Assembly: GCA_963377175.1 (NCBI GenBank)
Contig: CAUJNA010002902.1
Location: 306,610-370,609, forward strand
Direction: 5' to 3'
Source: Effrenium voratum
Taxonomy: Eukaryota > Sar > Dinophyceae > Suessiales > Symbiodiniaceae
Length of the DNA stretch: 64,000 nucleotides
The translations under genes and the position numbers were made by a program. The notes beneath the pieces were generated by a model. That model searched no databases. It had not been told where the DNA came from and saw only the letters and a list, made by a program, of their open reading frames with translations. The first letter of the stretch is position 1; the number at the start of each line of letters is the position of its first letter. Below, in pieces: positions 12,322-22,810 of this stretch.

Positions 12322-14193
12322 CTAAGCCGGCCTTGCGAGATCTGATGCTCGTCTAAAGCCGCGGCCCTTGGTGAATTTGGAAGCGAGCCTAAAGGCATGA
12401 TGCAACGTGACGGTGGAAAGCCGAAGGATCACACCGTCACAGGAAAAGGCAATCCCGGCAATGGTGCGGGAGAGGCCATGGCACAGGAAGTTGTCAACTC
12501 CCGTGACAGTTGCAATGAGCTTGAAAGCGGCCCGAACTTCACAGATCACCCTCGCGAGGGTGGGTCTGGTAAAAAAGGAGCCCAGAGACTGTAAACGTCC
12601 GGGATCCTGAGTGTCTTGCACAGCCGGGATGAGAAAACCGCGTTGCTGGCAGAGTAAAAGAGTCAGCTCTATGTAGCTGATTGCAATAAAATCTGCACTG
12701 CCACTTTCAAGTTGTGTGACCTGCTCACAAAGCTGTACAGCGAACAGGATTTTTGAGCCTGATCCGGTGGCAAAAAGAAGCTCTTTCCAGTTGCCGGGCA
12801 AAGCTTCCCCAATTGTAAGTTGATGCATCTTTTCTCCCCAGTCGAGGTCGTCGATGGTTGGTGTTGCGTCGAAAACTGAAACTTCCTGGCGGTTAGGCTG
12901 TTGTATGTCGGCAACCTCAAGCAAGAAACGGCGAAATAGCCGGAGTGCGTTGGACCAGTAGCTGAAGAATTCAGAATCCTGGCGGAGAAGCTCGACTAAT
13001 TCGGCTGGCCTCTGCTGATTGATAAAACCTGCATTGAGGTCGGCGTTGTCGTTCCATGCTGCTTGCCATTCCTCGAGCGAGTCCTGGCACGATGCCTGGT
13101 CGATGTGCGATGGAGTCCAGGCAATCTGAAACTGTAGTGGCCGCAGTTGCTGGGTGATTTCCCGGAGCGTGTCCCAGAGATCAAAATTGCCGGGATTCTT
13201 CGCGAGGAAGGCCTGGTCGCCGGCAATCAGTTTTTGAGCCCCCAAAACGGTGCTTTGCGAATCTGACCAGAGCATGGTGTCACAATCAAACTCCAAGGTC
13301 CATTGTGCTGCGGCAATGATTGCGGTAAGTTCTGCCCGCCCAATGGATTGTGTGAGCCCGCGAAGAGGTTGGCCGGCGACCGGTTTGCCGGTTGTAGCGT
13401 TACTGACGTGCCAAGCTGCGAGTTTCAGACCGCGTGTGCCGTGTACCTGGCTGCTCCCATCTGTAAAAAGATGTTGGGTCCCTTGTCCAGGGGTGGAGAC
13501 AAAGTCAAAATTGCTCGGTAGACCAATAAGGTAGCTGCGGATATCTGCAATAAATGGGGATTTAGTAATCCCCGGAATGCCGTTCCTGATGTCTGCAAAT
13601 CGCTCGCAATGGTACCAGTGTTGAATCGTGTCCGGAATGCCGCACAGGGGGCAAGTGGCTCCTTTGGTCAGGTCAAATTTGGCCTGTTGCCAGGGAGCCA
13701 GAAATGCGCCTTCCTGTATTGCATATGTCCGAGCAAGTTCAAGAGGTGTGAGCTTGGTGTGATCGAGCCGACATAGTTCGACGTCCATGCTGCTGAGCGC
13801 CTTGAGTGATTGCCGGTGCTGTACCGAGACCGCGACGAACTGCATCCAGGCGTCATGTGCCAACGTATAGAGGGCGTTGTGGTCGATCCGGATCAGGTCG
13901 ATCTCGATGTCGTCCTGCGTGTGGAGCTGAGGTGGTTGGAGGATCCTCCACCCCATCATGCTGCATTGCTGAACGAGTTTGGAGAATGGCCCGTCGTAGA
14001 GCTCCCCAGTGTATCGAGCCTGAAACTGCCTCCATTGCCCAAGGATGTCTGGGGATTTCCTGCTGAGGCGTCGCATGGTTGACAGCGTGATGATCCATTG
14101 GTAAAAGCCAGGGTCGGCCAAAGGTGATGGCGCCAGTGAGAGCCTGATGATTGGGCTGGCGCCCGCCCGATGGGCTCCCAGTGCGCGCATTGC
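12322..14193 (-). CDS. Element A ORF2, zinc finger, RNase H and conserved C-terminal domain
   Basis: The frame is the same as the RT and follows its TAG. From the ATG at 14190 (622 residues), a finger at about 180-195 has the spacing C-x2-C-x7-H-x3-C (CPLCGIPDTIQHWYHC), a form common after LINE reverse transcriptases. The RNase H shows all expected acidic residues: FTDGS (D244), GRAELTA (E287), WSDSQ (D310), TPSH (H362) and DNADLNA (D384). It degrades RNA in RNA:DNA hybrids. A C-terminal region of about 220 residues, ending RRASDLARPA, is shared with element B and has no function I recognise. The stop is followed by no clear poly-A tail on the minus strand. Confidence 0.88.
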   Translation of the reverse strand, partial: AMRALGAHRAGASPIIRLSLAPSPLADPGFYQWIITLSTMRRLSRKSPDILGQWRQFQARYTGELYDGPFSKLVQQCSMMGWRILQPPQLHTQDDIEIDLIRIDHNALYTLAHDAWMQFVAVSVQHRQSLKALSSMDVELCRLDHTKLTPLELARTYAIQEGAFLAPWQQAKFDLTKGATCPLCGIPDTIQHWYHCERFADIRNGIPGITKSPFIADIRSYLIGLPSNFDFVSTPGQGTQHLFTDGSSQVHGTRGLKLAAWHVSNATTGKPVAGQPLRGLTQSIGRAELTAIIAAAQWTLEFDCDTMLWSDSQSTVLGAQKLIAGDQAFLAKNPGNFDLWDTLREITQQLRPLQFQIAWTPSHIDQASCQDSLEEWQAAWNDNADLNAGFINQQRPAELVELLRQDSEFFSYWSNALRLFRRFLLEVADIQQPNRQEVSVFDATPTIDDLDWGEKMHQLTIGEALPGNWKELLFATGSGSKILFAVQLCEQVTQLESGSADFIAISYIELTLLLCQQRGFLIPAVQDTQDPGRLQSLGSFFTRPTLARVICEVRAAFKLIATVTGVDNFLCHGLSRTIAGIAFSCDGVILRLSTVTLHHAFRLASKFTKGRGFRRASDLARPA

Positions 14194-15256
14194 CTAGGTT
14201 CTGAGGCCTCTGATGAACTTTTCCGGCAGGATGGAGCCGCTGCAGCCATGTAGGGATTTGGCCCAAAACACTGATTGTAAGACCGCGGCTTTTTGTGATC
14301 CCGGCGCCGCTGATCTGGCCAGGCGGGACCATTTGGGTTCGGCCTGGTTGCTACGCTTGCTGAATGTCCGCATGCTGCGTCCTGTAGAGAATGTGAGCGA
14401 CCCGCCGAGTTCTCCGGCTTCCTTGACTAAAGGAATCCCGAGGACTGAGGTCCCGGAGCGGCAAGCAGGTGTAGTCCCCCAGGAGTAGGACTTGTCCTGA
14501 TCGAGTGAGAGACCCCACAACTCCATATAAACTTGCAGGATGCAAAAGGCAGTGGCGATTGCGAAGGCCTGTGCGGAAAGGAGGATGATGTTGTCCACGT
14601 AGCTGATGGTGCGGACCAGTGGGCAAAAGCATTGCATGTAAATATGCATGTTCCAGTCCAATATCACCATCGCTGTGACGCTCATCGGACATCCTTCTGG
14701 GAATCCGGTGTTGGAGAGGTGAGCTTGGCTGAGTTGGTTGTGGACTTGAAAGCGGCGACGAAACCGTGCCAAAAAACCCCTCCATGGTCTGATGATCCGC
14801 TCCGGAAGGCCGAGGTGCGCCGAAACTTGGAAAACTGGTTCCCGCTTGATCATGTTGAAGGCCTTCTCAACGTCGGTTGAGAGGCCGATCTGATCCCAGT
14901 TGTTCTGGTGAGCAAGTTCAACTGCGGCTTGCACTTGATACCAGACTTGGGAGGCCTCGCGTTGTGGAATGAATCCGTATGCGTCTTCGCGGACCAGGTT
15001 GGATAATTGCATCAAAGCTTGCCGGGGTCTGATAGATGCCCAGCAGCGGTAGATCAGGGAAAGAATGACGATGGGCCTGTAGTGCGTGGCCCGGTGTGAT
15101 TTGGTTGCCTTCGAAAGGGCAATGACGAATCCTTCGAGCCATTGGATCGGCCAATTGACTTGTCCGGCTTCGATGGAGTGGAGCATCGAGAGCAAAAATG
15201 AAATGTGTTCGTCTGTCATATGAGTGAGGTCGGTGAGCATGTAGCCGTCGGCCCCC
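14194..15256 (-). CDS. Element A ORF2, reverse transcriptase
   Basis: The domain makes cDNA at the nicked target. Counting from the in-frame ATG at 15240, the motif preceding A is HYRPIVILSLIYR; motif A is STDVEKAFNMI (catalytic Asp about residue 123), motif B is GFPEGCPMS (179-187), motif C is YVDN (214-217) and motif D is LSLDQDKSY. Canonical motif C is YxDD, so the second Asp is Asn; element B has FVDN, so this is a lineage feature. The frame ends at a TAG (14194-14196), two codons before the next methionine in the same frame. Element B has a Lys at the aligned position, so the stop is probably a one-base nonsense change. Confidence 0.85.
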
Positions 15257-15257
15257 C

Positions 15258-16100
15258 TTAGCTGCGTGCTGCTTGAAGCGCTTCAGAGCACGACGCCATT
15301 GGGCGATGCTAATGTCCTCAAAGATCAGCTTGCCGGGTGGCAGGTGGGCTGTGCAAAATGAGGTGATCCGAAAGAGATCGTCCTGGCTCGGTGGGGCCGA
15401 GGAGAGCCATCTTGGTGTCCAGAGCTGGCTAAGCTGTTCGTGGACTGCTGGAACTGTATCGTGATGTGTCCGTTGGCAGATGGAGGAGCCAGGGGTTGCT
15501 TGGCAGTCTCCAGTTGGGGTGATGAGGTCCCCGTCCATGGCTGTGATATGTACGGGAATCCCGTCGATGGTCCAGCTGGAGTGTGGTGATGCCAAGACCG
15601 GGTCGCTGATGTGCATGCCGTCTTCAGGGTTGACTGCGAGGACTGTGAAGGTCTTTTCCTCCCAGAGTCTATTTGATTTTGAGGGGCATCGCGTAGATCT
15701 TGAAATATGGCCTTCATTGTCTTGTCGAACTTGAGCTTGTGGAGCTTGGACTTCTGTCGTTGGTGCCAGTCTTCGTACTGCCGGAAGGTAGCATTGAATG
15801 CAAGGAAGATCCATTGGGCCATTTGGGCGTCCGGTGGATGGGCGGGGAGAGGCCCGAGCAAGGTGGCAAAATCTTGTTGCTGCCACCATTCGGGGAAGGT
15901 AGGCTTGAAGCCTCGCCCACGCCTGATGGAACCCCAGAGCTCCGCCCGGTAGATAACGGCTTCCGGTGTTTGCTTGTTGGCTGTGATGGCATGGAGAAAT
16001 GCCTGAATCCGACGTAGTTGCTTGAGCTTGAACCACTGGATGACACTGTGAGCCACAAGGTCATGCCGAAGTGCGGCTTCTCCGGGGCGACTGGCTTAGG
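15258..16100 (-). CDS. Element A ORF2, linker between nuclease and reverse transcriptase, frameshifted
   Basis: The segment aligns with the linker of element B: AHSVIQWFKLKQLRRIQ matches VIRWYQQLKRIQ, and GFKPTFPEWW matches GFNPGFPQWW. After a shift near 15.65 kb it continues with FTVLAVNPEDGMHI, QWRRALKRFKQHAAK. No catalytic motif is recognised; blocks like this precede RT in many LINEs. It ends at the C6 run 15252-15257 (G6 in the sense strand): with five G the frame would read straight into the RT. Confidence 0.65.
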
Positions 16101-17040
16101 TCGTGGTTCACGTAGCCGGTCAAGGAGTCCTCAAAGTGTTTCCCGAAGTGTTGCAAAGCGATTGTGGGGTCGGATTGCTGGTCATAGAGGAACTCGGTTG
16201 GTTGTGACTGCCAGTCGGCAATGTCGACTTGCTCCCAAGGAATGGGTGATGGCCGGGGCCAAGAGAGGAAAGTGTGATGGTGGTGGTCGGTGGTGAAGCC
16301 AACTGAGACCGTGCGGTGGTCTGCAAATGTAGGAAGCACCTGCACCTGGTTGCATAATGCAGCAAGGGCTGGTGAGAGCCAAACCTGGTCGCGTTCGGTG
16401 GTGCCTTTGCACGTAGGCATGGGTTCTTGTTGCCAACGGTGCCATGCCAGGGTCTGAGCGCTGACCCAGCCGTATGCTTGCCAGGCCTTCATCTGATCCA
16501 GCTCAAGCGGGTCGAAGTTCATGTCCCCGACAATGGCAGCATAGCCGGAGTAGCCGATCACCAAGTTGTTGGTGATGTGCGAGAGAAGGGTGTCCGTGAG
16601 CTTTGCAGCTCGCGGCCAGGTCGGCCCCCTGGGGTAGCCATAGACATTGGCTACCAAGATAGAGAGCTCCCCGATTTGGTGCCGGGTGGTTTGGACTGCC
16701 AGATTTCCAATGGCCAGTCTAGCGAGATCGAATTGCTGGGGAAGTCGCTGGTCGTTGCGACCCCACTCCAAGTTCCAGCCCACGTAGAGGTGCCTCTGAG
16801 TTGGGCAGGGAAGCCAAAATGCGTCCGGATTTGACGGCCATGAGAGCGGCCATAGTAGCGGGTGTTGGAGCGGACCCGCTCCATCACCTGAGAGACCTGA
16901 GTCTCGGAAACTGCATGGATACCAGCCCCGAGGTCGACGAGAAGGGATTCTTTGCCCCGGAGCCCTCCTGGGTTGGAGGTGGAGATATGAAAGGTGGAGA
17001 CAGGGCCAGGATTGGCCGCTTCTCCGATTCGCAGGCCACG
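16061..17040 (-). CDS. Element A ORF2, AP-endonuclease-like (EEP family) nuclease, frameshifted
   Basis: This is the target-nicking endonuclease domain of APE-type LINEs. The first half (about 17040-16741) reads TSNPGGLRGKESLLVDLG and HAVSETQ, the N-terminal strands and catalytic Glu. The second half, in a shifted frame, reads VANVYGYPRGP, then VGDMNFDP (the GDxN catalytic motif), RDQVWLSP and FADHRTVS (the Asp-His pair). All expected catalytic positions are present, unlike element B. The frame change falls at a run of four G (16738-16741). A further shift near 16.09 kb leads into the linker. Confidence 0.78.
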
Positions 17041-17311
17041 ATACCCAATGCGGTGTGCGATTGGAGTTGTGGATTATTGGCCGCCAGATTTGCCAGTGGC
17101 CGACCCCCGACTCAATAACACAGTCAGTCACCAGACTGATGACCGCTGTGCTGACATAGTAGAGCTGAGCAAGGGGGGAGGCCGTAGGCAGTAGAAAGGC
17201 AGGCCAAAGGTGGGGCACGAAATGCCGAAAAAGCCATGGGACCCGGTGTCTGGTACACCGGGGTGGGGACCCTGGGCTTAGCCGAAGGCGTTGCCCAGGG
17301 TGGTTGAGTTG

Positions 17312-18010
17312 TCAAGCCTCCGTCTTGTGGCGCTTCGCGGGAAGCGCCTCAAGTTTATCGAAGCGGGCTGTGAATTCGCCCCCAAATTCGGTGCGGAAGT
17401 TGCCCATGGTAGAGAGCATTGAGTTGGTGAGCTGCTCTTGGTTGGTGTGGAGAGTATCCCCGAGCTGGCGGATCTCTTCCTGCTGGTGTGTGATGGCTGT
17501 CTGGAATTGCTTCATGCGGTTGTCGGTCGTGACGGCCTGCTGCTTGACGTCCTCGAACCATTTACCGAACTTGTGGTTCTGACTTTTGATCTCGGCGACG
17601 TTGGTCTCGAGGGCGATGAGACGCTTGTCGTGTTGGTCTTGCAGGGTCGTGGATGCCGCCTGGTCTTTTGAGGAGGTGGATTGTTGAATCTGTGCAATCT
17701 GCTTCTGCACGTTGGAGGTGACTTCGGCCTTGAGCTGTTCGCCAAGTTGGTCGATCCGTTTGCCCCCGCCGGAGCTGAGGCTAGCTCCTGGTTGGAGCTT
17801 GTGAGCAGCGCCCCATGGATCGTGTGATGAGGCACTGGTGCCGAGGTGCTCTTTCCGGATGTGCTGCTGAGTTTTGCGGGAAGCAATGAGGGGTTGGGCT
17901 TCGGAGGCCCGGTGAAGCTGTTTAACCTCGGTGACCAGGATGTCTTGGTCGAAACCGTGGAGAACCAGGGAAGGTGGCTCATCGTTGGCTCCGATTGTCC
18001 AGGACATGGC
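17312..18010 (-). CDS. Element A ORF1, C-terminal coiled coil
   Basis: The frame encodes a Gln/Lys/Glu-rich heptad region: KRIDQLGEQLKAEV, then DKRLIALETNVAEIKSQNHK and QEEIRQLGDTLHTNQEQL, ending with a basic tail and stop. Element B has the same block (LSKLEVDMREIKEQNHKFES), so it is conserved. Coiled coils in LINE ORF1 proteins commonly drive oligomerisation of the RNA-binding particle; that role is inferred here. It lies just upstream of ORF2. Confidence 0.7.
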   Translation of the reverse strand, partial: AMSWTIGANDEPPSLVLHGFDQDILVTEVKQLHRASEAQPLIASRKTQQHIRKEHLGTSASSHDPWGAAHKLQPGASLSSGGGKRIDQLGEQLKAEVTSNVQKQIAQIQQSTSSKDQAASTTLQDQHDKRLIALETNVAEIKSQNHKFGKWFEDVKQQAVTTDNRMKQFQTAITHQQEEIRQLGDTLHTNQEQLTNSMLSTMGNFRTEFGGEFTARFDKLEALPAKRHKTEA

Positions 18011-19631
18011 TTCTTTGCTGCTCCGGCTGCGTGCCATGTGGGACCGGGAAGAGGTTGTAGATGCGCTGGATGTGCACGCTGACAAATGGGACGCCGGGAC
18101 GGAGGGTGGTAAAAGCAGGTTCCTCGTCCTTGGATTGGACCCGGATGCCGTACCTGTTCTTCATGCGCATAAGGTATATGGAACGGTTGAATGCGCGAGC
18201 TGCGTGGAGTGCCTGCGCATGGTTTGCGCCTGGTAGCCAGATGACCTTGAAGCCTGGGTCTGGCCCTTTGTTGGTGTTGGCCCGGGGTTCGATGAATACG
18301 CCTGTGATCCCTGCGTTGAGGATATTGTTCAGTGCGAACAGTGGGATGCGAAGGAAGACGGTGAAGATGTCGGCTTCCGAGTCGGTTGCCTTATGGCCCT
18401 CTGTGTTGGTGAAGGCACGCGCCCACAGTTCCAAGATGACCTGGTCGACGGTCTCATCGATTGGGTTGTGGGTCATAGGGCATTCCGTGCCGCATCCTTG
18501 AGCGTGGCAGAGTCGAAGCAGTGGGAGAAGTTGCAGAAGTTCCCTGATCGGGGCTCGACAAAATCTGGCCCATTCCAGTTGAAGGAGGTCGCGAAAGATT
18601 TGGACTTTGAGGACACTGTTCGCGGTGATGGTGAGCTTCGGAGTGATCTGCGCCGGTGCCCGGGTAGTCTCGATGTCTCCCAGTTGAATGAGCCCTCCGT
18701 GAATGAGGATTGGCTCGTTTGTTCCGCTGTATTTGGCTGGGAAGCTGAGCTTGGTGATGGTCCGGCTGATCATTGCCTCTTCATGTGGGAGGTCGGTGAG
18801 GAGGAGCGCCAGGGCGTCTGTGCTGAGTTGGTTGTTGTCCATGAGGAAGGGAGACGCTAGTGCAGAGCTGCAGATGGCGATGCCTCTCCCGTCAGCGTTG
18901 ACTGCTGAGAATGGTATCTGGGGAACTATGACAAGGTTCTTGTCGATGAAAGCCCCAGGGAAGAGCTCAAGAGAGTCTGGGTTGACCTGGAGTGGTACAT
19001 GGGTGGTGGTGATAGACTTCTTGAAAGATTTCTTCTGCTTGTGATTCCCAAGCTTGGCGCCAAAATTGGTGGTGGCCTGTTGTCGGACGTGCTGGGAAAG
19101 CTCGTCGGCGTGTACAAGCCGAATCATCTTTGTCGGCTTGCTGGCAATTGCTTTGAGTTGTGCCCAAGGTGTTTTCGAGTCCAGTGCTTTGGTGACTGGT
19201 TGGACTCCGAGCTTGTCTATTACGAGCTGTGCGCGTTCTGTGTTGACTTCTGCAGGAACGCCTTTCTCGTGCAGGAGAGTTGCTAACCGCTGGAGGGGCT
19301 CAGAGTGGGGCCCAAATGCGGTGAAATGTGCTGGCCATTGTTGCTGGGCCTGTTCCTGCACAAGCAGGTGGTGGAGCCGGTGGATGTTGGTGTTGCCTGG
19401 GTGGAGGTGTGGGTTGAGGAAGTCCCACAGGTGTGCTATGGCGATAGTCCCGCAGTTGTCAGTGGCTTGTTGTTCGTAGTGTTGCCGGGCGAGAAGGCCG
19501 GCGTAGCAAATGCCGAAGATGTCAGAAATGCGACTAGCAAGCTGCCCGGCAGCGGCAGTGATGTGTGACTGGATGCCGTCAAAGTATTCCCACTGGATGT
19601 GTTGATCGGAATGGTCCCGCCAAGAAATGCC
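17979..19631 (-). CDS. Element A ORF1, middle part: protease-like domain remainder, conserved region, CCCH-type cluster
   Basis: This frame continues the preceding ORF after a frameshift near 19.63 kb. It opens with YFDGI, then EQQATDNCGT, supplying the Asp, Gln and Cys positions of a C48/Ulp1-like protease; the His-Trp lies in the previous frame. It continues with a segment shared with element B (EKGVP, then PWAQLKAIASKP) and a cluster CHAQGCGTECPMTH spaced C-x4-C-x3-C-x3-H, which also occurs in element B and may bind zinc and nucleic acid. Another shared block (GVFIEPR, VIWLPGA) lies near the end. The frame is lost near 18.01 kb, where the coiled-coil frame takes over. The function of the conserved middle block is unknown. 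Confidence 0.75.
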   Translation of the reverse strand, partial: GISWRDHSDQHIQWEYFDGIQSHITAAAGQLASRISDIFGICYAGLLARQHYEQQATDNCGTIAIAHLWDFLNPHLHPGNTNIHRLHHLLVQEQAQQQWPAHFTAFGPHSEPLQRLATLLHEKGVPAEVNTERAQLVIDKLGVQPVTKALDSKTPWAQLKAIASKPTKMIRLVHADELSQHVRQQATTNFGAKLGNHKQKKSFKKSITTTHVPLQVNPDSLELFPGAFIDKNLVIVPQIPFSAVNADGRGIAICSSALASPFLMDNNQLSTDALALLLTDLPHEEAMISRTITKLSFPAKYSGTNEPILIHGGLIQLGDIETTRAPAQITPKLTITANSVLKVQIFRDLLQLEWARFCRAPIRELLQLLPLLRLCHAQGCGTECPMTHNPIDETVDQVILELWARAFTNTEGHKATDSEADIFTVFLRIPLFALNNILNAGITGVFIEPRANTNKGPDPGFKVIWLPGANHAQALHAARAFNRSIYLMRMKNRYGIRVQSKDEEPAFTTLRPGVPFVSVHIQRIYNLFPVPHGTQPEQQRSHVLDNRSQR

Positions 19632-21910
19632 CAGTGGGAGTGTGCCTCAAAAATGCAGATGACTTTGGTGCCGGCTGGAGGCATTGGGATGTGCTGGACC
19701 TGGTTCTCAGCCAGAATCGTGTGAGCGCCGAGTGGTGAGATGCCCGCGATGGTGGTGGTTGTGAAAGCTGAGGCAATCTGTTGCATGGATTTCCAAATGG
19801 TGCCGTCGTGGAGCCCTTGTCCGGCCCCGGTGTTGCCAAAGGCTGTGATGCGGTTGGGGGAGTCGTTGCAACAGACGGTTGTGCAGATCCAAACCTTTGT
19901 GTCTGCTCCAATGATGTGGCCGAACTCATCCGTGACGAAGTTGACCTCGAGCATGCCATGCAGGCGGACTGCCTCGAAGAGGAAACAACCGGGCTGGTGT
20001 TGTGATTCAAATACCCCGGCAGGGGACAGAATCCTGATTGTGATAGGAGTAGTAGGAGGTTCAGTCCGTTGTCGCTTCGGCTGTCGGTGGATGTGGAAGG
20101 CATCTTGCGGCCCGTCGTCAGGGGTTTGCTCCTGGGAGTGCATGGGCGTGAGAGTACCCTTGCTGCCCCATTCGTCGTTGATGCGTTCAGCCTGGAGCAG
20201 TTGTTTGATGTCGAACCGATTCTGCACTGGGATCTGGATTCGACCATCAACTGTGAAAAGGTTGATGCGGGCAAGGATCCCATGGTAGTCGCCGTGGCAC
20301 TGCTTGATGATCTCCTGCTTGTAGTAGAGCTGAATGAGGTTGTCGGGCAAGCATTGTGGGATGCCGGTGGTGAAGTGGGCAAAGTTATACCACAGCGTGC
20401 CGTACATCCAGATCATTTGGAGCGGTGAGGCAATGAGCCCCAGGAGGCAGAGGTCTTTCTTCATGTCGCCGGACGATCTGGTTTTGGCAGGAACTCCGAG
20501 AAGAAGGCCGGCTTCTTTTGGATGAAGATACCTGGCGGTGTCCGTGTCTTTGGAGAAGACAAAGAAGCCCCGAAGCCCACGAAGCTGGAGGGAGTGTTCG
20601 CTGAAGCCGATCGCGCGGCATCCGCATGGGCATTCCTGCATGGCGTTGCCGTATGAGTGCAGGATGGTTGCTGCAGTGTCGTTCCCGGTGAGTATCCGTC
20701 GGTCGGATCCATAGGTCTCGCCCTGGTACTTCTCGAGTTCGGAGGTGGTAAGCCAAAGCTGCTGATCCTCATCCTCGGGCCAGCGTTTCCATCCGGGGAT
20801 GATGTCCTTGACATGCTTGTGCTGGTCCGTGGCGGGCCATGGCCGGAGACCGACTGTATTCCATTGGCGCGGAATCAGCAACATCTGCGTCGATGGCAGG
20901 GCCATTGATGGGCCAGTTCTAGGTTGGTGGTGAGGATGTCCCAGTTCATGGCCGATGCGAGCTGCTGCAGCTGGCACGCACTCCAAAACTGCGGCCTGAC
21001 ATTGCATCATCCAGATGGTGTGCAATCCTCCGTAGAAAACTCGAGTGCGCCGGTCGAGCATCCCGGATCTTGCTCCCTGTGATGACCAGGGCTGACAGGG
21101 GAATCCTAATGTGGCTGTGAAGGTCCGTCCATCACCTGCTTTGTGGATAATGGGCGTTGATGCAGGAGTCGTGATGTCGAGCTGCAACACGGTGCCATGT
21201 CCGTTCCTGCGAAGGTGTTCAACCGAGGCGGTGTTCACATCGACGCTGAGGCCGAGTTGTCCGCCGAGAAACGAGGCTCCGGTGCCCATGCCCCCGAAGC
21301 CTGCGCACAGTTCCAGCAACCAGGCCGAGTGGAAAGAAGGGTCCGTTGGGGCCGGGGTCCACCAAGAGAGTTCGTCGAGCAGGAGCAGCGGCGAAGGCTG
21401 CACTGTCTGTACCGCAGCGTCGTAGATGGAAACCACGCACTGAGGCAAAACTGCACCACAAATTGTAACCGACACCCTGTCGTGAAGGCGAATTGCGGTG
21501 TGATGGCCTCTGCTGCTGCCAGTGATCCGAAAAACTCCCCGGCAGCGCTCCCCCAGTTCGATGGGGTTCCCAAAGATTCTGGTGTCCATGGCTCTTGTGA
21601 CGAGGTTTCGGGTGTCTGCTGTCACTAGTTCACCGCTGGTAGGTCCCGAGCCAAAACTTGGAAAATGCACATTTAAAACTGTGGACTCTAGGAAGCTCTG
21701 CACCATTTCTGCTTGCAACTGCTCAACAAGTGCTTGCGCAACTATGCAAATAAGCCTTTTGCACCTCCTGCACACCAACCAGGACCCATGAACCGCTCCT
21801 TTCCATGGTCTGCATGCGCACGTGGGGCTTCGACTCCGCCATGGCCAAGCTGCGATTCGCAGCACGGCGGTGGACTCGTTGAAGTTGAAGGCCTCCCCCA
21901 CGACTGACAC
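19632..21910 (-). CDS. Element A ORF1, N-terminal part: DNA (cytosine-5) methyltransferase
   Basis: C5-methyltransferases flip out a cytosine, attack it with the Cys of the PCQ motif and transfer methyl from S-adenosylmethionine. Motif I is seen as ELCAGFGGMGTG, motif IV as GFPCQPWSSQG with the nucleophilic Cys, motif VI as ECV instead of the usual ENV, motif IX as RYLHPKEAGLLLG and a motif X-like stretch as GLIASPLQMIW. About 200 residues precede motif I. The motif VIII segment (QWPCHRRRC, about 20883-20912) is in a different frame from its flanks, so two opposite frameshifts bracket it. The listed frame starts at a GTG and stays open upstream to about 21950; the true start is unclear. After the methyltransferase comes a region ending in a His-Trp (about 19635), the first half of the protease-like domain. 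Either a LINE ORF1 or a stand-alone host gene could be argued, but element B shows the same fusion. Confidence 0.85.
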
Positions 21911-22235
21911 GATGTAGTCGTCCTCGTGGCCTTCCGGGGGCCAATCCTAACCTTCGACAGCTTCCCGAGAGACTTACACCTATAGTGGTTGATTGCGCCA
22001 GAAAAGGGGAAGGCTTGAAATGGTTTGAGCAAGCCTGGTTTGCTCAAAAATCGAAAGTCCTGGCGCCAGCCGGCAGCATTTCTTGCTGGACCAAAGGGGG
22101 CCAAGCCAAATCGGACAAAAGCCGAGGAACACATTCGTTGCCTGCCACGTTTCATTGGGCCAAGTGGGGAAGGGATGAAGCGAAGTCATGCCCACGCGAG
22201 ACTCGTGAGGGGCAAGGACATATGGCGTCTCTTTT

Positions 22236-22322
22236 TCTGCGGGTACCCTCTTGTGGCAATTTTGCAGGAAACCAAAAGGACAACCATACTTTTAGGGGGT
22301 CCCCCAAGAAAAAGACAAACCC
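22236..22322 (+). repeat. Dispersed repeat family 4, copy
   Basis: GGGTACCCTCTTGTGG ... AGGAAACCAAAAGGACAACC ... AGACAAACCCA. It lies just upstream of element A. Confidence 0.45.
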
Positions 22323-22810
22323 ACAGTGTGAGGCTTACGCTTTTAACTTAGCCACAGCTTCCGGGACGGTTCGGATCGTTTTGTTTGCAAAATTGTGCAG
22401 ACGTTTAAAAGGAGAAACACCTTCATCCGTCTGTGCGCAAACTTGCGCAACTCACGCCGTTCGTCACAAGGCCAGACAAGGGCACTGCTTCTCCGTCGCG
22501 CCTCCCTTCACGTTGCTTGGGCCTCGGCACGGGCCAAGCATCTGGAGTGGTTCCAACTAGAAACATGTACCCAAGCAGCTTTGCCAAGTCCTTAACCACA
22601 TTCCGCCCTCTTGAAGCAAGTGCAAGCTCGGATTGGTTGCCACGAGGTTTCACCGCAAATGAAGCACGCGCTAGGTGCCTGACGTTCAAGCCACTTAATG
22701 AAAATGTGGTCCTCATCGGTCATCTGCTGCACCTCACCACCTCGGCCCGTGGGTTCTTTTTGTCTGGGGGACCCGTTGAGTGGATTGTAACAATTGGTTC
22801 CTTGCTTGAA

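Larger units (their letters stand above)
12322..21950 (-). mobile_element. Element A: non-LTR (LINE-like) retrotransposon carrying a DNA methyltransferase, decayed
   Basis: Reading down the minus strand from about 21950, the domains are C5-methyltransferase, protease-like domain, CCCH-type cluster, coiled coil, AP-endonuclease-like nuclease, reverse transcriptase, zinc finger, RNase H and a conserved C-terminal domain. No LTRs, integrase or aspartic protease are seen, so this is a non-LTR element with two ORFs. Methyltransferase capture by retrotransposons has been reported in Symbiodinium. The copy is interrupted by several frameshifts (near 20.98/20.88 kb, 19.63, 18.01, 16.74, 16.09, 15.65 and 15.25 kb) and one in-frame TAG (14194-14196), so it is probably dead unless some breaks are assembly errors. 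The element termini and target-site duplications could not be placed; the limits given are those of coding homology. Confidence 0.88.
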
